A stretch of DNA of 64,000 nt from Paenibacillus kobensis NBRC 15729 (GTDB lineage Bacteria > Bacillota > Bacilli > Paenibacillales > Paenibacillaceae): assembly GCF_004000825.1 (NCBI RefSeq), contig NZ_BILZ01000001.1, positions 248,001 through 312,000 on the forward strand, in the 5' to 3' direction. The notes under the pieces are model-generated. The model worked only from the letters and a program-made list of their open reading frames with translations. It did no database searches and was not told the DNA's origin. The translations under genes were made by a program, and so were the position numbers. Shown in pieces: positions 27,371 to 35,754 of the stretch (position 1 is its first letter; every line of letters starts with the position of its first letter).

Positions 27371-27391
27371 GTAAACTATTTTATATAGTGA
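27371..27391. promoter_or_regulatory. TetR operator 2 between the MFS and TetR genes
   Basis: TAAACTAT-TTTAT-ATAGTGAT repeats the operator 1 sequence with two changes in the right arm. It lies 35 bases upstream of the TetR start, so the regulator probably also represses itself. Confidence 0.7.
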
Positions 27392-27425
27392 TAAATTATT
27401 TGTAGATCGTTATGCGAGGTGTGCC

Positions 27426-28010
27426 GTGGTCCAGAAAAGAAACTTAACGAAAGATAAAATTATTAGCGTCGCCTTAGAGCTTGCCAATGACATCGGGGTT
27501 AAAGAGGTTACGTTCCCGAAGCTGGCTGAGAAGCTCGAAATTAAGTACCCTTCCCTGTACAACCATTATGCCAATGCTGACGAATTGCGTGATGATATGG
27601 CCACTCGGCTATTCCGAATGCTCAATGAAGAGGTTGGTCCTTTGTTAATTGGCAAGACGAGAGGCGCAGCTGTCAAGCTGTATGCGAATGCATATCGGGG
27701 CTTGTCGATGAAGTACCGCGGATCATACGAGTTGCTTACTTCCATCCCAAAGAAGAGCAATGAAGCGCTGTTCGAAGAATCGTCCAAGCATACGGCTATA
27801 CTGAGGCAAATACTGGAGAGTTTCGAGCTTGACCGGGCGACGCTCGTTCACAGAAGCCGGTTTCTAAGAAGCTCCATTCATGGATTTATATCGTTAAATA
27901 TGTTGGGTTTTTTGCAGACCGAACGAGGTGTATCCACCGAGGAGAGTTTTCAGATCATGATAGCCGATATTATCGCTTTGTGCGAACAAAGAAAACCAGC
28001 TTCCGATTAG
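27426..28010 (+). CDS. TetR/AcrR-family regulator with WHG-type ligand domain
   Basis: 194 residues. The N-terminal helix-turn-helix is DIGVKEVTFPKLAEKLEIKYPSLYNHYANADEL (positions about 20-52), typical of TetR. The C-terminal half, with RFLRSSIHGFISLNM, fits the WHG domain group (PF13305). It starts at GTG with GAGGTG five bases upstream. It is divergent from the MFS and isochorismatase operon and most likely represses that operon and itself by binding the two TAAACTAT palindromes. Confidence 0.9.
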   Translation: MVQKRNLTKDKIISVALELANDIGVKEVTFPKLAEKLEIKYPSLYNHYANADELRDDMATRLFRMLNEEVGPLLIGKTRGAAVKLYANAYRGLSMKYRGSYELLTSIPKKSNEALFEESSKHTAILRQILESFELDRATLVHRSRFLRSSIHGFISLNMLGFLQTERGVSTEESFQIMIADIIALCEQRKPASD

Positions 28011-28037
28011 TCAACTAACCGGAAGCTGGTTTTTTTA
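27993..28037 (+). terminator. Terminator overlapping the end of the tetR gene
   Basis: AACCAGCTTCCG and CGGAAGCTGGTT form a 12-pair stem followed by TTTTTTATCG. The left arm lies inside the last codons of the gene. Confidence 0.9.
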
Positions 28038-28076
28038 TCGTTAGAGAAGAGTTAATAAGATGGCTAGTGTTCTTAA

Positions 28077-28826
28077 TTATTTGGCGTAGTAGCCACCATC
28101 AATCGGCAACTCGATTCCTGTAATGTAAGACGACTCGTCCGAAGCAAGGAACAAGACGCCGTTCGCGATATCCTCCGCCTTGCCGAGTCGCGGCAGCGGA
28201 CATTGCGATTGGAACCATTGACGCATATTCTCGTCGTTGAACATATCGATCGTCATCGGCGTTTCGATAAATCCGGGATGGACGGAATTGGCCCGAATGT
28301 TGTAGCGGGCGTAATCGACCGCAGTCGCTTTGGTCAGCATCCGTACAGCACCTTTGCTTGCCGTATAGGGACCCGTACCGCTGCCCCCGGTCAGTCCGGC
28401 AATAGACGAGATGTTAATAATGGAGCCTCCGCCCGCTTCAATCATTTGCGGAATGACATATTTCTGGCCGAGGAAAATGCTCGTCAAGTTAATCGACATC
28501 GTCTTCTCCCAGCTCTCGATTGTCAGCTCTAGAAATGGCGTTGCATTGGAAATCCCGGCATTGTTCACAAGAATATCGATCTTGCCGAACTTCGCGATCG
28601 TCTCGTTTACGACATGGATCCAATCCTCTTCGGAAGCAACGTTATGCTTGAAACCGATCGCTTCGCCCCCGATCTCGGTAATCTCACGAACGACCTCCTG
28701 AAGCTTGTCCTCTTGCAAATCCGTAATCGCAACCTTCGCACCTTCCTTAGCAAACAACAGAGCGTCTGCTTTTCCCATGCCTCCGGCCGCACCTGTAATA
28801 ATCGCTACTTTGTTGGACAGTCTCAT
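28077..28826 (-). CDS. Short-chain dehydrogenase/reductase
   Basis: 249 residues of the classical SDR type: cofactor loop TGAAGGMGKA (12-21), NNAG (about 88-91), the catalytic Asn/Ser/Tyr/Lys set with INISSIAGL and YTASKGAV, and the PG motif in VHPGFIETPM. The Asp in ITDLQEDK at the end of strand 2 favours NAD(H). The closest named types are glucose 1-dehydrogenase and 3-oxoacyl reductase-like enzymes; substrate unknown. AAGAGGTG lies eight bases before the ATG. It is divergent from a TetR gene across a gap with a strong palindrome. Confidence 0.93.
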   Translation of the reverse strand: MRLSNKVAIITGAAGGMGKADALLFAKEGAKVAITDLQEDKLQEVVREITEIGGEAIGFKHNVASEEDWIHVVNETIAKFGKIDILVNNAGISNATPFLELTIESWEKTMSINLTSIFLGQKYVIPQMIEAGGGSIINISSIAGLTGGSGTGPYTASKGAVRMLTKATAVDYARYNIRANSVHPGFIETPMTIDMFNDENMRQWFQSQCPLPRLGKAEDIANGVLFLASDESSYITGIELPIDGGYYAK

Positions 28827-28861
28827 AAGATGTGCACCTCTTCACGATGTTTTTGAATAAA

Positions 28862-28880
28862 ATGATAGTTAAACTATCAT
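28862..28880. promoter_or_regulatory. TetR operator between the SDR and TetR genes
   Basis: ATGATAGTT-A-AACTATCAT is a perfect nine-base inverted repeat with a single central base, 36 bases upstream of the SDR start. It resembles the other TetR operators here (ATAGTTTA) but has different spacing. Confidence 0.75.
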
Positions 28881-29018
28881 ATTCTGAGTATACGAGACTT
28901 CTTAGCGTAATGCAAATCCATTTCATAACACGTTATAATGGAAACACTCATGAGATACTGAGATGAGATGCAGCATTCAAACACTAAACAGATACAGATC
29001 ATATAAGGTGAGAGGTAA

Positions 29019-29657
29019 ATGGTTATGGAATCAACTGGACTGCGTGAGAAGAAAAAAAATGCGCGATACCGCAGCATCGTTAATAAAGCGGAGCAACTGT
29101 TTCTAGACAAGGGGCTGGACCATGTCCAAATGCAGGATATCGCCGATGCGGACGGCATTGGAATCGCGACTCTGTTCCGTTATTTTCCCAAGAAAGATAA
29201 GCTGATTGTAGCAGTTGCCGTCGCCAATCTGGAGAAGAACATTGAAACGTACAAGGAACTCGCGGGATCTAACCAAACGGCGTATGAAAGACTCGAGCAA
29301 GTTTTAGATTTTTTGACAAAAGACGATCAATTACAGAGTGCGGTAAAGTTCCGGGAAGCGTTCGAAAGCTACGCCTCCTTCGCCAAGAGTCCACTCGATG
29401 ATATTCAGGATTATATCGACACACAGAAGGAAATTGCCCGGATCTTCATGAGCATTATTGATGACGGCCGAACCGATGGTTCCATCCGGACCAACATCCC
29501 CGTGAAAGAAACGCTGATCACGATCATTAACGCTTATGGAACGTTCGGCAATAATATTGCGTTGAAATCCCCTATCTCCTATCTCGAGGACGATATTGCC
29601 CCGGCCAATCAGCGGCGGATTTTGAAAGAAATGCTGCTTACGTATATTCGCCCATAA
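29019..29657 (+). CDS. TetR/AcrR-family regulator
   Basis: 212 residues. The helix-turn-helix is VQMQDIADADGIGIATLFRYFPKK (about 36-59). The long C-terminal helical domain binds an unknown ligand. GAGGT lies just before the first ATG (29019); the next ATG (29025) has better spacing and may be the true start. It is divergent from the SDR gene, and the nine-base palindrome between them is the likely target. A hairpin follows the stop. Confidence 0.9.
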   Translation: MVMESTGLREKKKNARYRSIVNKAEQLFLDKGLDHVQMQDIADADGIGIATLFRYFPKKDKLIVAVAVANLEKNIETYKELAGSNQTAYERLEQVLDFLTKDDQLQSAVKFREAFESYASFAKSPLDDIQDYIDTQKEIARIFMSIIDDGRTDGSIRTNIPVKETLITIINAYGTFGNNIALKSPISYLEDDIAPANQRRILKEMLLTYIRP

Positions 29658-29660
29658 AAA

Positions 29661-29689
29661 AACAGGCAGTTCGTTTAGAACTGCCTGTT
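29661..29689. terminator. Shared terminator between converging genes
   Basis: AACAGGCAGTTC-GTTTA-GAACTGCCTGTT is a perfect 12-pair hairpin. On the minus strand seven Ts follow, so it ends the SUKH transcript well; on the plus strand it follows the TetR gene closely but the T-run is weak. Confidence 0.85.
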
Positions 29690-29730
29690 CGCTTTACCGC
29701 TGAAGGCGGGCGGTATGATTTCCATTGCGA

Positions 29731-30261
29731 TTACATTTCATCTTCCTCATTCAAGCAAATCTCAATAAACTCAAACAAACTGTTGGCTTCGACAGAGCGA
29801 TTGCCCCAATCATGCCAACAATATAACATTTGTCCTACCGTCCCCGATTCGGATGGATCCGTATCGATGCAGAGATAATCCCCGCCCCCATTCTCGGCAA
29901 TCGGAATCCACTTCGAGTGCCATAGGTACGGCTTAATTCGAGGATCATTCGAAAGCTCCAAACCACCATCGGGATCAAACTCTTCCTGCATAAAATTCCA
30001 GTTATCTATAATGTTCGAAATTGGTGAAAGCGTAAGATTTCGTAAGAAGGGGTTGCATCCGATATTCCATACTTGTCCGTTATAAATCGCGTACAGTACT
30101 TTCAATTGTTCAGGCATCGTGATGGATAACGTCTGTTCTAGCCGCTGAAAATCCTCTTCGTTCGCACCGGGTTGCAAGTTCATGGATGCCATGAAGTTCG
30201 CATCCGACTTTGAACCTTTCTCGATTATCCGTTTCCATAGCTGTTCCGCTTGATTGACCAT
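29731..30261 (-). CDS. SMI1/KNR4-family (SUKH) protein
   Basis: 176 residues with the SUKH fold: GANEEDFQRLEQTLSITMPE near the start (the E-x-x-L-x-x-x-P pattern), then LYAIYNGQ, and later WIPIAENGGGDYLCIDTDP, the usual nearly invariant strand. SUKH proteins include many immunity proteins against polymorphic toxins, but also free-standing housekeeping forms. AAGGAG precedes the ATG. It sits 19 bases downstream of the HTH gene, so both may share a transcript. No matching toxin gene is visible beside it. Confidence 0.88.
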   Translation of the reverse strand: MVNQAEQLWKRIIEKGSKSDANFMASMNLQPGANEEDFQRLEQTLSITMPEQLKVLYAIYNGQVWNIGCNPFLRNLTLSPISNIIDNWNFMQEEFDPDGGLELSNDPRIKPYLWHSKWIPIAENGGGDYLCIDTDPSESGTVGQMLYCWHDWGNRSVEANSLFEFIEICLNEEDEM

Positions 30262-30280
30262 CCTGTTCTCCTTCTCATCA

Positions 30281-31246
30281 CTAGTCGATACGTGCCATAA
30301 TCCACTCCTGCAGCGTCAGGTTGCGCTCTTTCGCCCGGCGTGCCCAATCCTTCTTCTTGTCTTCTGTAAGGAATAAGGTAACCGGCAATAAACCGGTATC
30401 AATGAGCGTCCCATCGTACTTCGAAATGATTTCTCCCGACTTCATGAACAACTTCAGCTTATCAATAAGATCCGGATGCGTAGCAGGCATAACCCCGGAT
30501 AACACGCACTTGCGAACCTCAACCGTCAGTCGCCCGTCGGCATTGGTGAGCTTCATATTGGCTGGACCCGCATGCTTAAATAACTCTTCTATTATCGAAA
30601 AAATGATGGAGTCCGGCGATTTGGGCGCCGGGAATTCAAAGCAGGCATAGCCGTATCCGTTCACCGGTTTACGCTCCGTAATGGAAAGTGCCGGCTGCCA
30701 GCCTTGTATTACGGCTTCATCATACGTCAACAACTGATCTTCATTCGTTCTGAGCTTCGCTTCAATCTTACGGTTATTAACTCGTTTCAGCTCGACGATT
30801 CGGGCTATCTCCCCGTTACGAGCGAAGGGTTGATAGATGAACAGTCCCGTGCGTTTATCATATACCGTCTCGGATTTGCCGGCGTCCGGATTTTCTCTTC
30901 TATACCGCTCTAATTCTTCTTCCTTAATAAAGTACGTTTTCTTCCCGCGGTATTCCTCTTCATAGTACGCAATCCATCCATCACGGATGAGCTTATGGAC
31001 ATAAGTAGTCGATCTGCCGATTCGCCTTGCAGCCTCTACAGAGGTTAAATCTTGTTTGACATAATTGTTCTTGAATTCGAGAACATCATCCAGACGAAAC
31101 CGATAGCCTCCGTCTCCACGGTGCGTCGACCGGTTGACCGGATCTAATCTCTTCTCCGGATCTTCATGATTGATGATCTTATATAGCGATGTGGACGTAA
31201 TCCCAATCTCTTGAGCCGCTTGCGTTAAGTTGATGTATTCGATCAT
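30281..31246 (-). CDS. Helix-turn-helix domain protein of unknown function (321 aa)
   Basis: Two excisionase-like helix-turn-helix units can be seen: INLTQAAQEIGITSTSLYKI (5-24) and LTSVEAARRIGRSTTYVHKL (about 68-87), each followed by a wing ending in an F/E-rich strand. The middle (about 130-190) has KRVNNRKIEAKLRTNE. The C-terminus (about 285-321), TLFLTEDKKKDWARRAKER with LQEWIMARID, looks like a ribbon-helix-helix or coiled end. I do not recognise a named family; DNA binding is likely. It is divergent from the tyrosine recombinase gene, with an AGAGGTG ribosome site. Confidence 0.75.
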   Translation of the reverse strand: MIEYINLTQAAQEIGITSTSLYKIINHEDPEKRLDPVNRSTHRGDGGYRFRLDDVLEFKNNYVKQDLTSVEAARRIGRSTTYVHKLIRDGWIAYYEEEYRGKKTYFIKEEELERYRRENPDAGKSETVYDKRTGLFIYQPFARNGEIARIVELKRVNNRKIEAKLRTNEDQLLTYDEAVIQGWQPALSITERKPVNGYGYACFEFPAPKSPDSIIFSIIEELFKHAGPANMKLTNADGRLTVEVRKCVLSGVMPATHPDLIDKLKLFMKSGEIISKYDGTLIDTGLLPVTLFLTEDKKKDWARRAKERNLTLQEWIMARID

Positions 31247-31562
31247 TTTGGATTGTACACCTCTGGCCTAGTTGTATGTATGGATAAACTGATATTGGTC
31301 TTATTCATTTTATCATAGTTATCTACTACCTGTCTTAATCTATGGAATTAAAATACTAACTCTATACTTTATCTTTAACTTCACTTAACCTTCATACTTT
31401 GAGATCAGATTTGTTATGTTTTAGTTTTTTATGTCCAAACAAAAAGAATGTACGGTTATTTGTTTTTCATTTATAATTTCAATTTCGGCGTGTCTAATTC
31501 GTTAACGAAAGTTATAATAATATTATTAGAAATAATCTAACTTAATAAGGCGGTAATAAAAC
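31247..31562. promoter_or_regulatory. AT-rich divergent promoter region (HTH gene / recombinase)
   Basis: This 316-base gap is strongly AT-rich and has no gene. It includes TTCGTTAACGAA (31498-31509, a perfect 12-base palindrome) and, just after it, TATAAT at 31514-31519, a likely -10 box for the recombinase. AAGGCGGT lies before the recombinase ATG. Confidence 0.45.
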
Positions 31563-32648
31563 ATGAACGATTTGCTCAATTTAGATCAATCATCAATGTT
31601 TATGTCTCCCGCTCTATCGAATTCCTATACTACGGATAAGTTAATCACTGAATTATTGAATAACAGTCATTACATAGGTTTGCGGGAGATCGTATCTCAG
31701 GATGAGGATGAGGAAGGCAATTACAATTATTCCCGAGTGTCGAATGTAGGCATGGTGTATTTGTATGTTCATAATAGGGAGAAAGCGAGAAAGGCTAAAA
31801 CGAAGGAAGATTACACGAGGATGCTGCTTGCTTTTTTGCAATATACAGCGGCGGTTGGCAAAAGCGACATTCGGCAGTTTGCCCGATTCGACATGGAGGC
31901 GTTCCAGCTTCATCTTGAACAGCGGTACACGAAATCGAGCACGCTGGCGAAGAAAGTGGTCATCGTGCATTCCTTTCTTAGCTGGTGTTATGAGGAAGGC
32001 TATTTGAGCAAAAATATTGCGCGCGGACTTCGGCCGGTGAAGCTCGTGAAAGAGGAAATTCCGGAACGGGATATCGACGAATTGGATCTGAAGGATGCGA
32101 TCTTATTTTATAAGGATAATCCGAAGGTGCAGTCCCTCCTCCTCATCTTAGCGACAAGCGGTATGCGGTTGAATGAAGTGATCACCCCCTGTTGGAAAGA
32201 TTTATACTGGGACCGGCGCCAGAAGAGACACTATCTGATCACTCGCACGAAGAGGGATAAAATCCGGCATGTTCATATCAAAGATTATGCACTCAACGTC
32301 TTGCTTGAATATCGGAAACGAGTCGGACTCAGCACCGAACTGAACAGCGAAGACGAAACTCCCTTCTATCCGAACCGGTACGGGCAGCGGTATACGTTAT
32401 CGAGCTTGTCCTCCTACCTGTCGAAGTACATAGCGGCCGCTGGACTTACGACCATTCATGGGAACCGGGTCACGCCGCATTTTATGAGACATTATTTTGC
32501 TCAGACGGCTTATGCGAAAGGCGCTCCGCTCGATTGGATCTCGGAGACGGTCGATCACTCTTCTACGAAGATAACGAAAGATAACTATTTGAGCCGGCAA
32601 TTGAAGAAGGATCGCGATGTGAGCGATTATGTCGATCTGGAAATGTAA
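31563..32648 (+). CDS. Tyrosine recombinase / phage-type integrase
   Basis: 361 residues. An N-terminal SAM-like core-binding domain (about 75-160) precedes the catalytic domain with all key residues: Arg202 (TSGMRLNEV), Lys230 (ITRTKRDKIRHV), His306 and Arg309 (TPHFMRHYFAQ), His332 (VDHSS) and the nucleophile Tyr342 (KDNYLSRQ). This is the XerC/D-like group that breaks and rejoins DNA through a 3'-phosphotyrosine. It has an extra acidic N-terminus of about 60 residues. It lies beside the HTH gene and not among phage genes; no attachment repeats were found by eye. It may be an orphan integrase or a relic of an element. Confidence 0.92.
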   Translation: MNDLLNLDQSSMFMSPALSNSYTTDKLITELLNNSHYIGLREIVSQDEDEEGNYNYSRVSNVGMVYLYVHNREKARKAKTKEDYTRMLLAFLQYTAAVGKSDIRQFARFDMEAFQLHLEQRYTKSSTLAKKVVIVHSFLSWCYEEGYLSKNIARGLRPVKLVKEEIPERDIDELDLKDAILFYKDNPKVQSLLLILATSGMRLNEVITPCWKDLYWDRRQKRHYLITRTKRDKIRHVHIKDYALNVLLEYRKRVGLSTELNSEDETPFYPNRYGQRYTLSSLSSYLSKYIAAAGLTTIHGNRVTPHFMRHYFAQTAYAKGAPLDWISETVDHSSTKITKDNYLSRQLKKDRDVSDYVDLEM

Positions 32649-32675
32649 TTCGAGTTCGTTAGTTTAGCCATATGA

Positions 32676-32721
32676 GCGGCAGTTTGGGGCCTAAGAAGCC
32701 CTGGGCTGTCGCTATTATTTT
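32676..32721 (+). terminator. Terminator after the tyrosine recombinase gene
   Basis: GCGGCAG and CTGTCGC arms enclose an inner GGGGC/GCCC(T) stem, followed by TATTATTTTAT. The stem has one G-T pair and a small internal loop. Confidence 0.55.
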
Positions 32722-32793
32722 ATGGGACAAGGCATTCACACAAGTATGTCTTCTATCAGTTGCATATAGTATGCTGAAAGAAGGTGTATCACA

Positions 32794-33237
32794 ATGTCAA
32801 GATTACTGGATGCAAGAACATCACAAAATGCAAGCTATCAACAATCCATTAGTTCGCCGACTCCTACCACTCCAGCGATATTCGGACAAGTAGGATTGCA
32901 ATGTATAAATCCTGGTGGATCGATTCGCGTTCAATTTACGGCGACAACGACCATTTCGTTTCCAGGGGCCGCAACCAACTTAGCTGTCTTTATCTATATC
33001 GTAAGAGGAACGTTGATCTCCGACCCATTGGTGTACTCTGCAACCCTTACCTTACCCGCAACAGCGCCAGTGGGCGGACCCACGATTATCCCTTTTAGCG
33101 TTACGGGTTCCGACTTCAACGTTCCCGCTCCTCTTAACAGTCAACTAACGTATTCCGCATTTATAAGTTCCAATAGTTCTTCACCGCTTCGGGTCGGTCC
33201 GGAAAGCTTGAATGCCGCTGCTTATTCGGACTTTTAA
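32794..33237 (+). CDS. Small beta-rich hypothetical protein, possibly surface or spore-related
   Basis: 147 residues, rich in Ser, Thr, Pro, Ala and Ile, without signal peptide, Cys clusters or charged catalytic residues. The pattern of alternating strands (IRVQFTATTTISF, NLAVFIYIVRG, LVYSATLTLPAT) suggests a single beta-sandwich, like the jelly-roll proteins of spore outer layers, but I do not recognise a family. AGAAGGTG lies eight bases before the ATG and a strong terminator follows, so it is a genuine monocistronic gene. Confidence 0.7.
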   Translation: MSRLLDARTSQNASYQQSISSPTPTTPAIFGQVGLQCINPGGSIRVQFTATTTISFPGAATNLAVFIYIVRGTLISDPLVYSATLTLPATAPVGGPTIIPFSVTGSDFNVPAPLNSQLTYSAFISSNSSSPLRVGPESLNAAAYSDF

Positions 33238-33245
33238 GGGATATA

Positions 33246-33275
33246 AAGGCAGCCGAGTCAATCTCGGCTGCCTTT
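33246..33275 (+). terminator. Terminator after the small beta-rich protein gene
   Basis: AAGGCAGCCGAG-TCAAT-CTCGGCTGCCTT is a perfect 12-pair hairpin followed by TATGCTTTTAT. Confidence 0.85.
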
Positions 33276-33325
33276 ATGCTTTTATCTATCCCATAATATG
33301 GTCTCAAATACCAGAGCGAGATGTA

Positions 33326-33580
33326 TTAAACAGCAAATACATTTTTAATCATATCCTCGAGTTCCTGTTTCAACTCGCGTTTATCTTGGCTTATTTTGAC
33401 GGCGATAGTCTCTAACAGCTTACGCTCGGGTTTGGAGACGGCTTGATCCGAGCAAGCAACCAGTTTAAGCGCGTAATAAATAGTCTGTTTTGTTTCAATG
33501 TCCTTCAACTTATCGAACGCTTTGAGAAACTCCGATTCGTAAATTTTGATGCGGCTGAACCTCGCCTTACCGCTCTGCAT
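33326..33580 (-). CDS. Small TerB-like helical protein
   Basis: 84 residues, all helical by appearance. The part KQTIYYALKLVACSDQAVSK followed by PERKLLETIAVKIS resembles the TerB-type helical motif (an alanine/acid helix, a short acidic turn, then ERKLL). It overlaps the end of the kinase-like gene by 14 bases and has no clear ribosome site of its own, so its translation is probably coupled to that gene. Function unknown; TerB domains act as small adaptors at membranes. Confidence 0.6.
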   Translation of the reverse strand: MQSGKARFSRIKIYESEFLKAFDKLKDIETKQTIYYALKLVACSDQAVSKPERKLLETIAVKISQDKRELKQELEDMIKNVFAV

Positions 33581-34385
33581 TCCAAGCTTCTATATATGCA
33601 TCAATAGATGGATAACGATCGTCTTTATTCTGACTGACCGCTTTCAGTGCGATCGCATACAGGCCTGCATTCGCCTCCCACTTGTCGAAGGAACGTTCCG
33701 TACCGCCTCCGAACAACTGGAACGCAGTTGCGCCCATTACAAACACATTGGACCGTTCATCGATCCGCTCACCGAGCTGGAACTCTTCCGGTGACATGAA
33801 CCGGCTCGATCCCCACATGCGTCCCATCGTATTGATAACGGGACTCTTCCTATAAAATTCAATGTCGCAGATCATGGTCCGTCTCGTCTTAAAGTCATAC
33901 ATAATACTGCCATCATAGAAATCAAGGGCAATGTAACCTTTATAGTTCACATGAGAGTGGAACGAGAGAATCACCTGATAGATGCTCATTTTATCGTCTA
34001 ACGGTAATGCGGTGATTCGTTCATGAGCAGCGTATTGCCGGCCCATGCATTCTCCTTCGAACCATTCATTTACGACGAGATATCCGTCCTTTACTTCCTT
34101 ATGTTCAATAATGTCGATAAGATTTGGATGACGCAGTTGTTCATATATGTTCAAAGTCGATTTCAATCGTTGTATAGCTTCTTCTTTGGTAACACTGCTT
34201 CTCTTCGTTGCTGCTCCTGCCAGCTTCAAAAACAGCTTTCTATTATCGTTATGTACACCGAAGCATAAATACCCGGAGTCTTGATCGTCAAAAACAGCAA
34301 AAACACGGCCGTATTCGGAAAGAAAATCAAAATCAAACGGTTCTTTTAATTCGAATGAGACACCATTGACTATTTTGTTAATCAT
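33567..34385 (-). CDS. Protein-kinase-like protein with degenerate active site
   Basis: About 272 residues with the eukaryotic-type kinase layout: KLFLKLAGAA (possible beta-3 lysine), HPNLIDIIEHKEV and YLVVNEWFEG (hinge), then ALDFYDGSIMYDF in place of the HRDxKxxN loop, CDIEFY in place of DFG, and SRFMSPEEFQLG in the activation/APE position. The Asp of ALDFYDGS may take the catalytic role, but the loop is clearly non-standard, so this could be a pseudokinase. I start at the ATG at 34385 because AGGAGGATCG precedes it; a further ATG at 34400 contains that site. It pairs with the TerB-like gene. Confidence 0.75.
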   Translation of the reverse strand: MINKIVNGVSFELKEPFDFDFLSEYGRVFAVFDDQDSGYLCFGVHNDNRKLFLKLAGAATKRSSVTKEEAIQRLKSTLNIYEQLRHPNLIDIIEHKEVKDGYLVVNEWFEGECMGRQYAAHERITALPLDDKMSIYQVILSFHSHVNYKGYIALDFYDGSIMYDFKTRRTMICDIEFYRKSPVINTMGRMWGSSRFMSPEEFQLGERIDERSNVFVMGATAFQLFGGGTERSFDKWEANAGLYAIALKAVSQNKDDRYPSIDAYIEAWNAER

Positions 34386-34445
34386 CGATCCTCCTGACAT
34401 CGTATTCAGAGGAATATTATACCGTATTTTAATAGGAAGGAAAGC

Positions 34446-34474
34446 GAAAAAAGACTACGATTCTCATCGCAGTC
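34446..34474 (-). terminator. Terminator after the ROK regulator gene
   Basis: On the minus strand GACTGCGAT-GAGA-ATCGTAGTC forms a nine-pair stem with one G-T pair, followed by TTTTTTC. Confidence 0.85.
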
Positions 34475-34506
34475 TCATAAATTAATAACATCGATATTTA
34501 ATGCTA

Positions 34507-35535
34507 CTAATAGTCTGATTCCATAATCATAAGATCCATCGCTAATTGCTGCAAACCGTACAAATAATCCTGTCGCCAATCGCTGGCGAGCAGTACCGGC
34601 AGATGCTCCCGCGGGATATACGCAGCGCTCTTCTCCTTAATCTTTGCAAGCAGAGCATCATCGACTTCATCATCACAAAAGATGACGGCACTCGGATTCG
34701 TAATGGCTGCGAACGTGGCGACTAGACGGCCGACGGAGTCAATCTGCTCATCATCTGCCAATACGGTTCGGCGATAGTCGTCTCCTTGCAACAGCGCTTG
34801 CCGGAATGACCGGCTGTCATATTGCGGAACGAACGAAATCTCGCCCGAGAAAGAAGTGTTCCCGCGAACGACGTCGCCGTTAATCATAATACCGGAGCCC
34901 GGGCCGTTCTGGCCGAAATAGAGATAGACGAGCGATTCGTTCTCGATCTCCATATTCGAAGCATATCCGAGAACCGAAGCATTCATATCGTTCTCGATGA
35001 CGACTGGGATTTGAAACCGGGATTCGAGTGTCCCTTGCAGATCGTATCCGAGCAACTGCGGATATGGCGGGATAAAAATGATTCTGCCGTCTTTGACCGC
35101 ACCTGGCACGCCGATCGCAATAGAACGAAGCCGCGGATATTTCTCGATCAAGGTTTCGATCAGATCCTCCAGTACATGGGCTCCCTGCTGCAGAATGCTT
35201 GGCATTGTTCCTTCTTCTTTGATCTCCCCGATACAGTCGAATATATTAAACGTCGTTTCGTTTTTCTCGACGAAAATGGCCAATCCAAGCATATATTCAG
35301 GATCGTACGTATACCGTTTGGCTCTCCTGCCGCCGCTGGAATCATCGTCGCCGGAATATATAATTTCCCCGTCAGCCTCCATTTGGGCGAGAAACTTGCT
35401 GATCGTCGGGAAGCTGATGCCGAGCCGTTGGCTGAGCTCCGCTTTCGTCGCGCTTCCGAGCATAATGAGCGCAGCACGGATGCGCTGAATGATCGCTTTC
35501 TTCTTTTCTTTCGGCGATGTATATAAATCCGTCAT
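34507..35535 (-). CDS. ROK-family transcriptional regulator
   Basis: About 342 residues. An N-terminal winged helix-turn-helix (SATKAELSQRLGISFPTISK, about 28-47) is joined to a ROK sugar-kinase-like domain with AIGVPGAVKDG, ENDMNASVLGY and LYFGQNGPGSGIMINGDVVRG. The cysteine-rich zinc motif of sugar-kinase ROK proteins is absent, as in several ROK repressors such as XylR/NagC relatives. It probably senses a sugar or sugar phosphate. The ATG at 35535 has AAAGG ten bases upstream; three in-frame ATGs exist. A long perfect palindrome 30 bases upstream is its likely own operator. Confidence 0.85.
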   Translation of the reverse strand: MTDLYTSPKEKKKAIIQRIRAALIMLGSATKAELSQRLGISFPTISKFLAQMEADGEIIYSGDDDSSGGRRAKRYTYDPEYMLGLAIFVEKNETTFNIFDCIGEIKEEGTMPSILQQGAHVLEDLIETLIEKYPRLRSIAIGVPGAVKDGRIIFIPPYPQLLGYDLQGTLESRFQIPVVIENDMNASVLGYASNMEIENESLVYLYFGQNGPGSGIMINGDVVRGNTSFSGEISFVPQYDSRSFRQALLQGDDYRRTVLADDEQIDSVGRLVATFAAITNPSAVIFCDDEVDDALLAKIKEKSAAYIPREHLPVLLASDWRQDYLYGLQQLAMDLMIMESDY

Positions 35536-35566
35536 GAGGATCATGCCTTTCATGGTTGAATAGTTC

Positions 35567-35594
35567 TTACTTATTAAATCAATTTAATAAGTAA
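35567..35594. promoter_or_regulatory. Long palindromic operator upstream of the ROK gene
   Basis: TTACTTATTAAAT-CA-ATTTAATAAGTAA is a perfect inverted repeat with 13-base arms, typical of XylR/ROK operators. It also faces the 215-base gap before the biosynthetic cluster's end. Confidence 0.8.
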
Positions 35595-35754
35595 AGTTAT
35601 TTTAGCAGAGATAACAGTTAGGAGCAATATGGAATGATGCTGTTTCTTTATGTTGCGACGTTCTAACAGACTAGCCCGGAGAAATTCGGCCTTATGATGC
35701 ACAACTACATGTTACCATTATTATGTAACGAAATATAATCGCGTAAAACCGCTG

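Noticed and set aside
31247-32793. Attachment-site repeats around the tyrosine recombinase
   Set aside because: I found no direct repeats or tRNA end next to the gene by eye, so no att site is claimed.
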